Origin: Acinetobacter pittii ATCC 19004 = CIP 70.29
GTDB lineage: Bacteria > Pseudomonadota > Gammaproteobacteria > Pseudomonadales > Moraxellaceae
Assembly (NCBI RefSeq): GCF_000369045.1
Contig: NZ_KB849790.1
Location: 372,001-436,000, forward strand
Direction: 5' to 3'
DNA: 64,000 nt
Shown here: positions 17,318-26,324 of the stretch, one piece after another
How positions within the stretch are numbered: position 1 is the stretch's first letter
Layout: the number at the start of each line of letters is the position of its first letter
Notes under the pieces: generated by a model
The model's input: only the letters and a program-made list of their open reading frames with translations
What the model was told of the DNA's origin: nothing
Databases searched by the model: none
Position numbers and translations under genes: made by a program

Positions 17318-18108
17318 GTAGGTAACGCCTCCTTACCGCTTTGTTTTTGTGCCCTTAAACTTTCAAATAGCTGTTCTCTGAGCTGAATAAATTGAGAATC
17401 CGATTTAATTGAGCGAATAGACTCACCCTGACGGTACCGTTGGGCAAAATCGAGGTGTAGAGTTTCTACAATCTTGCCTGGATGCGCTGTCATTAGTACC
17501 AGCTGATTGCTGAGTAATAATGCTTCTTCAATGTCATGAGTAATCAAAAAGAAGCTTTTATTTTGTTGAATCCATAAATCGAGCACTAACTGCTGCATGT
17601 TTTCACGCGTAAAAGCATCTAATGCGGCAAAAGGTTCATCTAATAAAATAAACGGCGCGTGACTGATCAAAGCTCTGGCAATACCAACACGTTGTTTCAT
17701 ACCACCGGAAAGTTCCCAGATATTGGCTTTTTCAACGTGACTTAAACCCACAATTTTTAAAATTGCACTCACTTGTTTCTCAATCTCTGCACGCTTTAAA
17801 CCTTTTAACTGCAAAGCGAAGCCAACATTATCTGCAACATTCAACCAAGGAAGTAAGGCGTGATCTTGAAATACAACAGCACGAGTTACATCTGGTCCAG
17901 TTACGACTTCATGATTTACAAGCACATCACCAGAACTCGGCTTTTGAAACCCTGCCAAGATATTAAGCAAAGTTGTTTTGCCACAACCCGACTCACCTAA
18001 AATCACGGTTAAAGAACCTTCTTCAATGGTTAGGTTAATATCTTGTAAAACTGGCTTTTGCTGTTTAGGAAAAGTCAGATGAATATGTTTGGCTTCAAGT
18101 ACACTCAT
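17314..18108 (-). CDS. tauB: Taurine ABC transporter ATPase
   Basis: ATP-binding subunit, 264 residues. Walker A is GESGCGKT, the signature is LSGGMKQR, Walker B is FILLDEPFAALD and the switch histidine is in FLITHDIEEA. It powers uptake of taurine or a similar sulfonate through TauC. It lies ten bases after tauA and overlaps tauC. Confidence 0.94.
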   Translation of the reverse strand: MSVLEAKHIHLTFPKQQKPVLQDINLTIEEGSLTVILGESGCGKTTLLNILAGFQKPSSGDVLVNHEVVTGPDVTRAVVFQDHALLPWLNVADNVGFALQLKGLKRAEIEKQVSAILKIVGLSHVEKANIWELSGGMKQRVGIARALISHAPFILLDEPFAALDAFTRENMQQLVLDLWIQQNKSFFLITHDIEEALLLSNQLVLMTAHPGKIVETLHLDFAQRYRQGESIRSIKSDSQFIQLREQLFESLRAQKQSGKEALPT

Positions 18109-18117
18109 GACAACTCC

Positions 18118-19140
18118 TTAAGGCTGCAAAAATGAAGAATTCACATTGCCTTTATAATCGGCTTTAAGTTGATCGACTTTGCCCTGACCTTTTAAGAATT
18201 TCGCTGTATCAAAAATATTTTGCGCAAATTCACCATCTAATGTTTGTTTTTGCTGAGCGTGGTCAAGATAAATATTTCCACTTAATAAAAGCGGGATATC
18301 TTTTGCATCAGAACCTGTGAGCTGCGCAATTTTTTGCACGTTATCGGCATCTTTAACGTAAGCGGCTGGATCTTGATTATATTTTTCAAGCTGCTCAAGT
18401 GTGGTTTGGACAAAAGCTTTCAAAAAGTCAGGATTTTTCTCTGCAAAGTCTTTACGTACAACCCATAAGTCATAAGTTGGAGCACCCCATTCACCGACTT
18501 GTTTTGAGTCGGTTAAAACCGTACCAGATGCTTTGGCTTTACTTAAAGCAGGTTCCCACACATAGGCAGCATCAATATCACCACGTTCCCAAGCAGCTGA
18601 AATTTCAGGTGGACGCAAGTTAATAATTTTTACTTTGTCTTCTGGAATGTTCCAATGTTTAAGTGCAGACAAAAGGCTGTAATGGGTTGTCGAAACAAAC
18701 GGTACAGCAATGGTTTTGCCAATTAAATCTTGAGGAGTTTTAATGCCTGATTTATTACTCACTACGAGTGCTTCAGATGCACCAAGTTTTGAAGTAATTA
18801 AGAATACCTCAATCGGTAAATTACGGCTTGCCGCGGCAGCAAGTGGGCTTGAACCAATATTACCAAGTACCACATCACCTGAAGCAAGCGCATTGACAAC
18901 ATCTGAACCCGCATCAAATTTTTTCCATTGAATAGTACGTTGACTATGTTTTTCATAATCTCCGTTAGCCTGTGCAACTTTGCTTGGGTCAACCCCAGTT
19001 TGATAAGCAATCACGACTGGTTTGTTGTCACGAACTGAAGCACCCGTATTATTATCTTTCTTATTTTGCCATACGATAAATGCAACAATTGCTACAACCA
19101 CAATTGCCGTGATAATCAACGGTTTGGTCTTTGTGCTCAT
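18118..19140 (-). CDS. tauA: Taurine ABC transporter substrate-binding protein
   Basis: Sulfonate/taurine binding protein (SsuA/TauA family), 340 residues from the ATG at 19140; a TTG six codons upstream is a weaker choice. The start MSTKTKPLIITAIVVVAIV is a hydrophobic segment followed by WQNKKDNN without a clear signal-peptidase or lipobox site, so the protein may stay membrane-anchored. The mature part begins with PVVIAYQTGVDPSKVAQANG and has the TauA-like IGSSPLAAAASRNLPIEV. It is the first gene of tauABCD. Confidence 0.92.
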   Translation of the reverse strand: MSTKTKPLIITAIVVVAIVAFIVWQNKKDNNTGASVRDNKPVVIAYQTGVDPSKVAQANGDYEKHSQRTIQWKKFDAGSDVVNALASGDVVLGNIGSSPLAAAASRNLPIEVFLITSKLGASEALVVSNKSGIKTPQDLIGKTIAVPFVSTTHYSLLSALKHWNIPEDKVKIINLRPPEISAAWERGDIDAAYVWEPALSKAKASGTVLTDSKQVGEWGAPTYDLWVVRKDFAEKNPDFLKAFVQTTLEQLEKYNQDPAAYVKDADNVQKIAQLTGSDAKDIPLLLSGNIYLDHAQQKQTLDGEFAQNIFDTAKFLKGQGKVDQLKADYKGNVNSSFLQP

Positions 19141-19599
19141 AATTTCATGATCTTTCAATAATATAAGCCCATGGTATGCATCCGGCTTTATAATGAAAAA
19201 TAAAAAAATATGAGTTGCTTATCTAATTTTTATAAATAACTTTTCCTTATAAGTTTTTATCTTTTGGTAAAAAGCAAATTCCAAGTAAACTTACAGATTA
19301 GCCATAAAATTAAAATACTTATATATCAATAACTAAAAATGATATTCACAAATCATATGATTAGGAAAACCTGACAGATGCCCTCTAAGTATTTTATCCT
19401 CTCATATTTGATCATTTTTATTTTTGCTTATTGCATCCAGAGTTTTGCATCTAATTAATTTTCATTCTTTTATATAAAGTTCAGATTTTATTATCTTTTT
19501 ATCTTAAATCTTCTGCAAATATTGAGATTTGGGCAAATCTTTTTCTGGTTTATACATGACGCAAATTTAATTTTTATTTTTAAGAGGAGAAAAATTCTT
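19141..19599. other. Divergent promoter region between tauA and porin gene
   Basis: About 460 very AT-rich bases with no convincing gene. Two TTGCATC copies lie 14 bases apart (19431 and 19445), and a TTCTTTTATATAAAG motif sits at 19465. The same kind of motif recurs before the two sulfur oxygenase genes further right. Confidence 0.5.
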
Positions 19600-20784
19600 T
19601 TGTTTAAACATTCTCAAATTTTGAAAAAAACATTAATTACAACGTCTTTAATTACATTTAGCCTCTCAAGTCATGCAGCGCTTACCTTTGGCAATGCTGA
19701 AGAAGGTGAACTTAAAGTAAGTGGTACTGTTCGGGCTAAATATGTTTATGACTTTGATTCTGAACCCACAACCAGTAAATTTTCCTTTAATGACGCCGTA
19801 TTATGGCTAGATTACAACTCCCCGAAATGGATTGGCCACTTAGATTATCGGGTTTATGAATATTACGGGCATTTAGGCGATGCCAATTGGCTCACCGATG
19901 CATGGATGGGTTATAAAATTAATGACAACAGTAAAATTATTGCAGGCTTAAACCCAGTTCCTTTTGGCTTGGGTCGCTTTTGGGGAAATACTTATTATTT
20001 AGGCATTGCCAATAGTGCTGGTTGGGAAGATGTACACAACCTTGGGGTGAAATATGATTTCAATGATGGAACCAATGAAGCACAACTCGCCTTTTATCCT
20101 ACCGATGGTGGCACCTATAGAGGTAAAAGCAAAGACTCGAGTCGATTTAGTATCAATCCTGTCAATGCGGATGACTCTGTACCACAAGGTACCAATACTA
20201 AAGAAAAGAACTCCATTGTTGTTCGCGGTGCTCATACCTTTAAGAACGTATTAGGACAAGAGAATTTCTCTACCCAACTGGGTGCTTCTGCATGGTATTC
20301 CACTATTGAAAACAAGCGTTCAGGGCAAGATGGAGATCGCCAAGTCTATTCGGTTTTTAGCAATACCAATTATAATCAATGGAATTTACAGCTTTTGGCT
20401 GGTTATCAAGATATTGATAATGCCGATACTGAATATAAAGATCATCTGACTTTGGGCGGTTTCGATTATTCATTTAATTCGGCAACCAAAGGTCAGATTT
20501 ATTCAGCCGAACTGAGCTATTTATTTCCTCAGCAGTTTGGCCCCATTACCTCTGTTCGTCCTTACCTAAACTATAGTTCTTATCGAAAAGAGCAAGATGG
20601 TTTCAAAGACTCTACCCGTTTTATTCCCGGCATTGCCTTTAACTATCAAAAATTGACAGTACAAGCCGAGTTGCTGGTGGGTAAACATGACCCATATCTA
20701 GGAGACAGTGAAGGCCTTGCAGCTGGTGGAAGTAATGATAAATGGAACAAAAAAGCATTTGTGATTTTTGCTTATTACTTCTAA
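19600..20784 (+). CDS. Outer-membrane porin beside the taurine operon
   Basis: Probable beta-barrel porin, 394 residues. The start is taken at the TTG at 19600 because AGGAG lies ten bases upstream and the product then begins with a normal signal peptide (MFKHSQILKKTLITTSLITF, then SLSSHA and cleavage before ALTFG). The mature chain has alternating hydrophobic/polar strands and ends in an aromatic residue (KAFVIFAYYF), the mark of outer-membrane barrels. It lies divergent to tauA, so uptake of sulfonates or other organosulfur compounds is a reasonable guess. The exact porin family was not recognised. Confidence 0.8.
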   Translation: MFKHSQILKKTLITTSLITFSLSSHAALTFGNAEEGELKVSGTVRAKYVYDFDSEPTTSKFSFNDAVLWLDYNSPKWIGHLDYRVYEYYGHLGDANWLTDAWMGYKINDNSKIIAGLNPVPFGLGRFWGNTYYLGIANSAGWEDVHNLGVKYDFNDGTNEAQLAFYPTDGGTYRGKSKDSSRFSINPVNADDSVPQGTNTKEKNSIVVRGAHTFKNVLGQENFSTQLGASAWYSTIENKRSGQDGDRQVYSVFSNTNYNQWNLQLLAGYQDIDNADTEYKDHLTLGGFDYSFNSATKGQIYSAELSYLFPQQFGPITSVRPYLNYSSYRKEQDGFKDSTRFIPGIAFNYQKLTVQAELLVGKHDPYLGDSEGLAAGGSNDKWNKKAFVIFAYYF

Positions 20785-20789
20785 TTCTA

Positions 20790-20823
20790 AAAATAAAGGC
20801 CAACAGATGTTGGCCTTTATTTT
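20790..20823. terminator. Bidirectional terminator between porin and MFS genes
   Basis: Perfect 15-bp stem AAAATAAAGGCCAAC/GTTGGCCTTTATTTT with an AGAT loop, between convergent genes. Confidence 0.88.
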
Positions 20824-20845
20824 TATCTAGATATTTATTTTTACT

Positions 20846-22312
20846 CTAGTCGATTACTGGTGAATTATTGAGAGGAAGTTCTGTTTTATCCTCATCGATA
20901 ACATCGACATCTTGGGCGGTAGGCTCAAACTTAATTAGTAGTCCAATCACAATTAAAGGAATAAACGCAAAGATAGAAATAATCAGATAAACATCGGTTT
21001 TATATCCCGCCATCCAGATCGGTAAAACAAACAAAGCAATGGCTTGAGCAACACCTGTTACCGCACGGTTAAAGCCAACCCCAACACCACGAATCGAAGC
21101 TGGATAAGCCATAGTTGGATAAACCATCATTTGTGCCCCTGGCCCAAAGCCTTCGGCAAAAAGCCACAAACCGAGCATACCAATTGCGGTGTAGAGTAAA
21201 AAGCTATTACCGGGTTCACCAATTAATGCCAAGGCAATGAGGGCTATAAACTGGAGTAAAAAGCCTGTAAGCAACACATGACGAGATTTAAATCTGCTGG
21301 CAACAAATACACCTAACAGCCCGCCCGTAAATGCAAACAATAAATTAAGCCCAAGTGTGGTGGTAATGGTCGTCAAGACATCGGTATGAAAGAAACGCGT
21401 TAAAATAGAAGGTAAAAAGAAGGCAATGGTCGTGTACTGAAATGCCACCGAAATATGAATCACAATGGCCACAATAGTTCTTGGCAAATAGGTTTTATTA
21501 AATAGAACTGCAAAACCCTCGCGCTTTTTCTTTTCAGCAGTTCTTTTTACTTTTTCAACTGTAGCGACTGCATGAATTGCATAGGATTCTTGTAGAACTT
21601 GAGCGGCTCCTTTTAAATCGCCTTGGTTTGCAAGCCAGATTGGTGATTCAGTTAAATATTTACCGCGAATAAAAATAATGAGTAACGCTGGCACTGCTCC
21701 GAAAATTAAAGATGCTCGCCATAACCAATTGCTATGCTCAGGGGGTAAAAGAAAATAAAGCGCCAGAACTAGACCAAAACAGACCGAAGAAGCGGCATAC
21801 CACATTGGGCACCATGCAGCTAAACGCGCTGCCTTGTTGCTACTTCCATTAAACTTGGAAAACTCAGATAAGTATGACATTGCCACAGGCAAATCAATAC
21901 CAACACTAATTCCCATAATAAATCTGGCTAAAATCAAAACCCATACATTCGGTGCAAAGCCTGCGACAATTGCCGCAATGACAAAGAGCACCATGTCCGC
22001 CATAAAGACCCGATAACGGCCAATTTTATCTGTCAGCCAACCACCAATCAGGTTACCAACAATGGTTCCGCAGACAATTGCTGAAGCCACCACACCAGTC
22101 ATCACAGGGCTTAAAGAAAACTCTGAGATAACTTGCTCAATACCAAAGGACAGCGTTGTTAAATCGTAGGCATCAATAAACACCCCAATCAGTGCCAACC
22201 AAATAACTTTATTCGATTTACCCTTCCCTGCAAATTTGGAAATTAATTGTGAAACATCATCGGGAGATTTAATTTCATAACGATGGTTATGATCGAGTTC
22301 TTGTGTGCTCAC
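20846..22312 (-). CDS. MFS transporter, metabolite:proton symporter-like
   Basis: Twelve-helix major facilitator superfamily protein, 488 residues. Loop 2-3 shows GNLIGGWLTDKIGRYRVF, the family signature G-x3-D-x2-G-R. Helix 4 has ARFIMGISVGIDLP, and the later loop has a longer cytosolic stretch (EKVKRTAEKKKREG). The pattern suits the sugar-porter/aromatic-acid symporter side of the superfamily. It sits between a porin gene and an organosulfur monooxygenase gene on the same strand as the latter, so an organosulfur or organic acid substrate is plausible but unproved. Confidence 0.88.
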   Translation of the reverse strand: MSTQELDHNHRYEIKSPDDVSQLISKFAGKGKSNKVIWLALIGVFIDAYDLTTLSFGIEQVISEFSLSPVMTGVVASAIVCGTIVGNLIGGWLTDKIGRYRVFMADMVLFVIAAIVAGFAPNVWVLILARFIMGISVGIDLPVAMSYLSEFSKFNGSSNKAARLAAWCPMWYAASSVCFGLVLALYFLLPPEHSNWLWRASLIFGAVPALLIIFIRGKYLTESPIWLANQGDLKGAAQVLQESYAIHAVATVEKVKRTAEKKKREGFAVLFNKTYLPRTIVAIVIHISVAFQYTTIAFFLPSILTRFFHTDVLTTITTTLGLNLLFAFTGGLLGVFVASRFKSRHVLLTGFLLQFIALIALALIGEPGNSFLLYTAIGMLGLWLFAEGFGPGAQMMVYPTMAYPASIRGVGVGFNRAVTGVAQAIALFVLPIWMAGYKTDVYLIISIFAFIPLIVIGLLIKFEPTAQDVDVIDEDKTELPLNNSPVID

Positions 22313-22454
22313 TTAATAATTCCTGAATTTTAATAACAGGAACAAAATAATGATTATTCACATAATACAAAAACAAATTAATCTGATGTTTTAATCTAAA
22401 TTATAGAATTATCTTTTCATTATTAACTCAGCAGTAAAATGGATATAAAAAGAC

Positions 22455-22492
22455 AAAATAAAAGCTGGCATTTAACCAGCTATTTATTTAAA
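22455..22492 (-). terminator. Terminator after the flavin monooxygenase gene
   Basis: AGCTGG/CCAGCT stem extended by A/T pairs (AAATA against TATTT), lying just past the monooxygenase stop on the minus strand. Confidence 0.6.
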
Positions 22493-22506
22493 GGTTTTCC
22501 AAAATA

Positions 22507-23898
22507 TTAACTTGCCTCAGCAAGTTTTAATTCCTTTAGATTACGATATTTTGCACCGCGGTGATTTTCAGGCAAATATGGCCCAGCACCAAATAATTTT
22601 TCTCTTAATGTTCCTTGTGCATATGAGGTTTGATATACCCCTCGTTTTTGCAACTCTGGAACAATAAACTCAACTACATCAGCAAAGGTTTGATGCGCCA
22701 AAATATAGGCAAGGTTAAAGCCATCAATATCGGTATCTTCAACCCATTGTTGTAGAGCATCCGAAACTGTTTCTGCCGAACCCACTAACACAGGTCCATT
22801 CCCACCTAAGCTGTTCCAGTTTGCAATTTCTTCAATAGTCCAAACACGTTCTGGGTCCGCATTTACATAAGAATCTAATAAAGATTGAATGGCATTGGTT
22901 TGAATATATTCAACTTTGTCCGTTGGCTGGTATTGTGAGAAGTCCACACCTGACCAGCCAGACAATAATGTTAATGCCCCATCATAGCTTCCATAGCTTT
23001 GATATTCTTTAAACTTAGCCTGTGCTTTTGCATCGGTTTCATCAGTGACAATAGACAAAAGTGCATAAATTTTAACTGAGTACGGGTCACGGCCTTCCTG
23101 AGCCAATTTCTGGCGAATGCCCTGTACCACTTTTTTAGTGGCAATTTTAGACGGCGCCGCTATGAATACGCACTCGGCATTTTGACTAGCAAACTTCTGC
23201 CCGCGTGAAGAAGCACCTGCTTGGTAAAGTACTGGTGTTCTTTGCGGTGATGGTTCACAAATATGGATACCCGGTACAGTAAAATATTTACCTTCGTGCT
23301 GAATTGGATGCACTTTTTTATGGTCAGCAAAGATACCGCTTTCACGATCACGAAGTACCGAACCTTCTTCCCAAGACCCTTCCCAAAGTTTGTAAAGAAC
23401 TTCTAAATATTCATCAGCAATATCATAACGATTGTCATGATTAACCTGAGTTTTTAGGCCCAAGTTTTTCGAACCACTTTCCAAATAAGACGTCACGATA
23501 TTCCAACCAACTCGCCCTTTGGTTAAATGGTCTAGCGTGCTAATACGTCTAGCAAAAGGATAAGGATGTTCAAAGGAAATCGAAGTTGTGACACCAAAGC
23601 CCAAATGCTTGGTGACTGCTGCCATCGCAGGCACGATCTGTAGCGGATCATTGACTGGAACTTGTACTGCACCTGTTAAAGCATGTTCAGCACTTTGATG
23701 ATAAACATCATAAATACCAAGCACATCTGCAATAAAAATACCGTCAAAAAAACCACGCTCAAGAATTTGTGCTAAATCTGTCCAATATTCTAAATCTTTA
23801 TATTCAACAGATCGGTCTTGAGGATGCCGCCATAATCCAGGAGATTGATGGGCAATACAATTCATTTCAAAAGCATTAAAACTAATTTTCTTAGTCAT
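22507..23898 (-). CDS. NtaA/SnaA/DszA-family FMN-dependent monooxygenase
   Basis: Bacterial-luciferase-like flavin monooxygenase, 463 residues, of the family that includes nitrilotriacetate, pristinamycin and dibenzothiophene-sulfone monooxygenases. Seen: the N-terminal FNAFEMNCIAHQSPGLWRHP, the GRVGWNIVTSYLES motif characteristic of the group, and the QAGASSRGQKFASQNAE loop. It needs a partner flavin reductase, which is not adjacent. The neighbouring acyl-CoA-dehydrogenase-like gene and tau genes suggest it cleaves C-S bonds to supply sulfur. The exact substrate is not deducible. Confidence 0.9.
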   Translation of the reverse strand: MTKKISFNAFEMNCIAHQSPGLWRHPQDRSVEYKDLEYWTDLAQILERGFFDGIFIADVLGIYDVYHQSAEHALTGAVQVPVNDPLQIVPAMAAVTKHLGFGVTTSISFEHPYPFARRISTLDHLTKGRVGWNIVTSYLESGSKNLGLKTQVNHDNRYDIADEYLEVLYKLWEGSWEEGSVLRDRESGIFADHKKVHPIQHEGKYFTVPGIHICEPSPQRTPVLYQAGASSRGQKFASQNAECVFIAAPSKIATKKVVQGIRQKLAQEGRDPYSVKIYALLSIVTDETDAKAQAKFKEYQSYGSYDGALTLLSGWSGVDFSQYQPTDKVEYIQTNAIQSLLDSYVNADPERVWTIEEIANWNSLGGNGPVLVGSAETVSDALQQWVEDTDIDGFNLAYILAHQTFADVVEFIVPELQKRGVYQTSYAQGTLREKLFGAGPYLPENHRGAKYRNLKELKLAEAS

Positions 23899-23946
23899 AA
23901 AATATTCGCCAGCATTTTATTTATTTTTATACTAAAGCAATTTTTA

Positions 23947-23968
23947 GGTTTTCTTTATAATATAAACC
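23947..23968. promoter_or_regulatory. AT-rich inverted repeat upstream of the monooxygenase gene
   Basis: GGTTT at 23947 and AAACC at 23964 flank TTCTTTATAATATAA-like sequence about 50 bases upstream of the start. It resembles motifs at 19465 and 25455, upstream of other sulfur genes. Operator role is inferred. Confidence 0.35.
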
Positions 23969-24030
23969 CCAAACAAAATATGATTTTATTCTAATAGGTT
24001 TTTATAATTTATTTCTAAAAAACATAAATA

Positions 24031-24062
24031 ATATTAAGCCACTAAAAATAGCAGCTTAATAT
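24031..24062 (-). terminator. Hairpin after the DszC-like gene
   Basis: Perfect ATATTAAGC/GCTTAATAT stem with a 14-base loop, a few bases past the stop on the minus strand. Possible weak terminator or RNA end. Confidence 0.5.
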
Positions 24063-24078
24063 CTAAAACTATAATTTA

Positions 24079-25371
24079 TTATTTAGCAACATTCCCTATT
24101 CGCCATTGATATGGTGGTAATGTGCCGTTTACACTAAAATCTCCGACAATTCGATTTTTAAATACTCTCGGGTTGTGTGAAGATAAAGTTCGTACATTAC
24201 GCCAGTATCGATCTAGGCCTAAATCTTTGTCTGTTGCAGAAGCACCTAAAGCATCAAATAAAATCGTAGAAGCATTTAAAATTAGATCGGTAATAACCGT
24301 TTGAGACTGTGCACTTTCAAGCTCGGCAAGTGCATTTTGTTCTTCTTCAAGCTGCTCATTATTTTGAAATGCAGCCAAGTAAGCACGTTGTAAGCTTTGT
24401 GCGACTTTTTCAATAATCGCCCCTGCACTGTAAGCTGCACCACGGATTTGACCTACTACTTGTAAAATTTGCGGATCCTGTTTTACAAATTGAGCATTTG
24501 CATGCGTGTAGTTTCGGGTACGTTTAGCAACAGCTTGTGAAACATCATAGGTTGCAGCACGTCCTAGACCTGTAATGATTGCCAGTTGAACCAGTTGATA
24601 GTAAGCCGCTGAATATTTAAAACGATCATCATCAGGTAAAATTTCAGTTTCGTCGACCAATACGTCATGGAAATATGCTGTACCACTTGCGGTGAGTTGC
24701 TGACCAAAGCCATTCCAGTCATCTACAATTTCAACGCCTTCATCTTCACGGCGAACAACGACCGAGCCAGATTCACCCTTTAAATCTGTTACACCAACGT
24801 CCACCCAGTCTGCATATAGACTCCCTGTGGTGTAATATTTTTTCCCTTTAACGCGAATTTTTCCTTCACTGTCTCGATACAAATGAGTTTCGAACTGATC
24901 AATTGACTCTTTCCCGCCTTCAGACCACGCGCTGCCAACCGTTTCACCATTTGCAATTCGGCTAAGCCAACGCTGTTGAAACGCTTTGTCTTTACTTACC
25001 AAGACATCTTCAGTGAAACCAAAATGCACACGCAAAGCTTGCGGTAAGTTTGAATCGGCCTCGGCAAGTTCAATGAGCAATGCAAATAGTTCAGGGATGG
25101 TTGCATCAAAGCCACCATGAGCTTTAGGAAGTCTTAACCTTGTAAAACCAACATCTTTGAGCCATTGAAGTTGTTCATAGGGCAAAATATGCTGTTGCTC
25201 ACGGATTAAAGCCCCTTCTTTAATGCGGGCAAAAGTTGGTCTGAAATTTTTTGCCAATTCATCATAACGCTCAGTTGGCCCTTCACCCCACACACGAGAA
25301 ATAATTGAGGCCTGACTAAGTGCTGCATGCGTTAGTGAACCGAGATGATGCTCAAAATTTAAATTTGTCAT
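24079..25371 (-). CDS. Acyl-CoA dehydrogenase-fold monooxygenase, SfnB/DszC-like
   Basis: Flavoprotein with the acyl-CoA dehydrogenase fold, 430 residues, resembling SfnB and DszC, which act on sulfones and sulfur heterocycles with reduced flavin. Seen: DVGFTRLRLPKAHGGFDA in the N-terminal helical domain, GSAWSEGGKESIDQFETHL and the KGKKYYTTGSLYADWVDVG beta-domain flavin region, then a C-terminal helical bundle ending RTLSSHNPRVFKNRIVGDF. The catalytic glutamate typical of true acyl-CoA dehydrogenases is not evident, consistent with a monooxygenase. It lies directly upstream of the DszA-like gene on the same strand but 180 bases away, so it may have its own promoter. Confidence 0.87.
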   Translation of the reverse strand: MTNLNFEHHLGSLTHAALSQASIISRVWGEGPTERYDELAKNFRPTFARIKEGALIREQQHILPYEQLQWLKDVGFTRLRLPKAHGGFDATIPELFALLIELAEADSNLPQALRVHFGFTEDVLVSKDKAFQQRWLSRIANGETVGSAWSEGGKESIDQFETHLYRDSEGKIRVKGKKYYTTGSLYADWVDVGVTDLKGESGSVVVRREDEGVEIVDDWNGFGQQLTASGTAYFHDVLVDETEILPDDDRFKYSAAYYQLVQLAIITGLGRAATYDVSQAVAKRTRNYTHANAQFVKQDPQILQVVGQIRGAAYSAGAIIEKVAQSLQRAYLAAFQNNEQLEEEQNALAELESAQSQTVITDLILNASTILFDALGASATDKDLGLDRYWRNVRTLSSHNPRVFKNRIVGDFSVNGTLPPYQWRIGNVAK

Positions 25372-25454
25372 GTAAGTAAAACCAATATTGCTTTGCTTTT
25401 ACCATAAAATATTTATTTCACATGAAAACGATTATTTTTTTATAACTGTATTCA

Positions 25455-25469
25455 TTCTTTATATAAGAA
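25455..25469. promoter_or_regulatory. TTCTT-N5-AAGAA palindrome upstream of the DszC-like gene
   Basis: Perfect 5-5-5 inverted repeat TTCTTTATATAAGAA, about 85 bases before the start codon. Related sequences occur upstream of the porin and the DszA-like gene. Confidence 0.4.
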
Positions 25470-25505
25470 CCCAAACACAAAGATAAAAAGCTCGTATCTC
25501 AAAGA

Positions 25506-26324
25506 CTAAGACGCCTCTTTTTGCCGAATGCTTTGCTGGCTTTGTAATAAGGTTTGTATATATTCTGAATAGACGGATAACTTTTCAAAAATATGTTCTG
25601 AATAAAACATATCATCAATTAAATGTGTCATTTGAGACGTTGTGAAAGTGTCACACAGCCCTACCAACTCTGCATTCATTTGAGCAAATTTCGCGCATAG
25701 CTTTACATAAGTTTCATCTTTATTTTTGAATAATAATTTCCGCATTTCTAAGCTATTTAGGTTTTTTAAGTCATCATCTTTTCTGGTTTTAATCCAATAA
25801 ATTTTGACCTTTAAAAATTGCTCTAGTGCTTTCAAATGCTCGACATCTATGGCTAAACTCGTAATTAAAAAAACTGTAGAAAGATCACTTCGGCACAGTG
25901 CCTTGATTAGGCTTAAATAAATAAACTCAACTTCATTAAGCTCTGTAAGTTCCAAATCTATATAAATTTTTAAGCTGTCTAAAACATCATCTACTTTGAA
26001 TAGTGCTTTTTTTTCAGCTTGGTAATATTTATTCAGAATAGAAAGCACAGGCGTTGTCGCAGGCGTTGTATAAATAGCAGCCTTGTTTAAGTTGGCAAAA
26101 ATAAATGGTGAAAATAGATAAGCCACACTACTTTGCTGTGGCTCAATATGAGATTGGATTAAATATACAGTTTCAGATTTAGAAAAGTCTCTGAGTACTT
26201 TCGCTCTTAATAAGGTAGCTTCAAAATTAACGTAAGTCTGCTCTAACTGAGCCAATATAGATACAGGAATAGGCTGATTTTTAATAATTTTATGCAGGAC
26301 ATTGAGTTGAGAAGTAATAAACAT
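25506..26324 (-). CDS. Unrecognised protein, 272 residues
   Basis: I do not recognise this family. The product is 272 residues, mostly alpha-helical in composition, with no signal peptide, long hydrophobic segment or obvious nucleotide-binding motif. The middle is acidic and leucine-rich (KVDDVLDSLKIYIDLELTELN), and the C-terminal third is rich in Met/Phe/Leu with LCDTFTTSQMTHLIDDMFYSEH. The frame is clean, codon use looks like its neighbours, and the start at 26324 has a weak upstream purine stretch. It is on the strand of the organosulfur genes, 134 bases upstream of the DszC-like gene, with no known link to them. Confidence 0.7.
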   Translation of the reverse strand: MFITSQLNVLHKIIKNQPIPVSILAQLEQTYVNFEATLLRAKVLRDFSKSETVYLIQSHIEPQQSSVAYLFSPFIFANLNKAAIYTTPATTPVLSILNKYYQAEKKALFKVDDVLDSLKIYIDLELTELNEVEFIYLSLIKALCRSDLSTVFLITSLAIDVEHLKALEQFLKVKIYWIKTRKDDDLKNLNSLEMRKLLFKNKDETYVKLCAKFAQMNAELVGLCDTFTTSQMTHLIDDMFYSEHIFEKLSVYSEYIQTLLQSQQSIRQKEAS

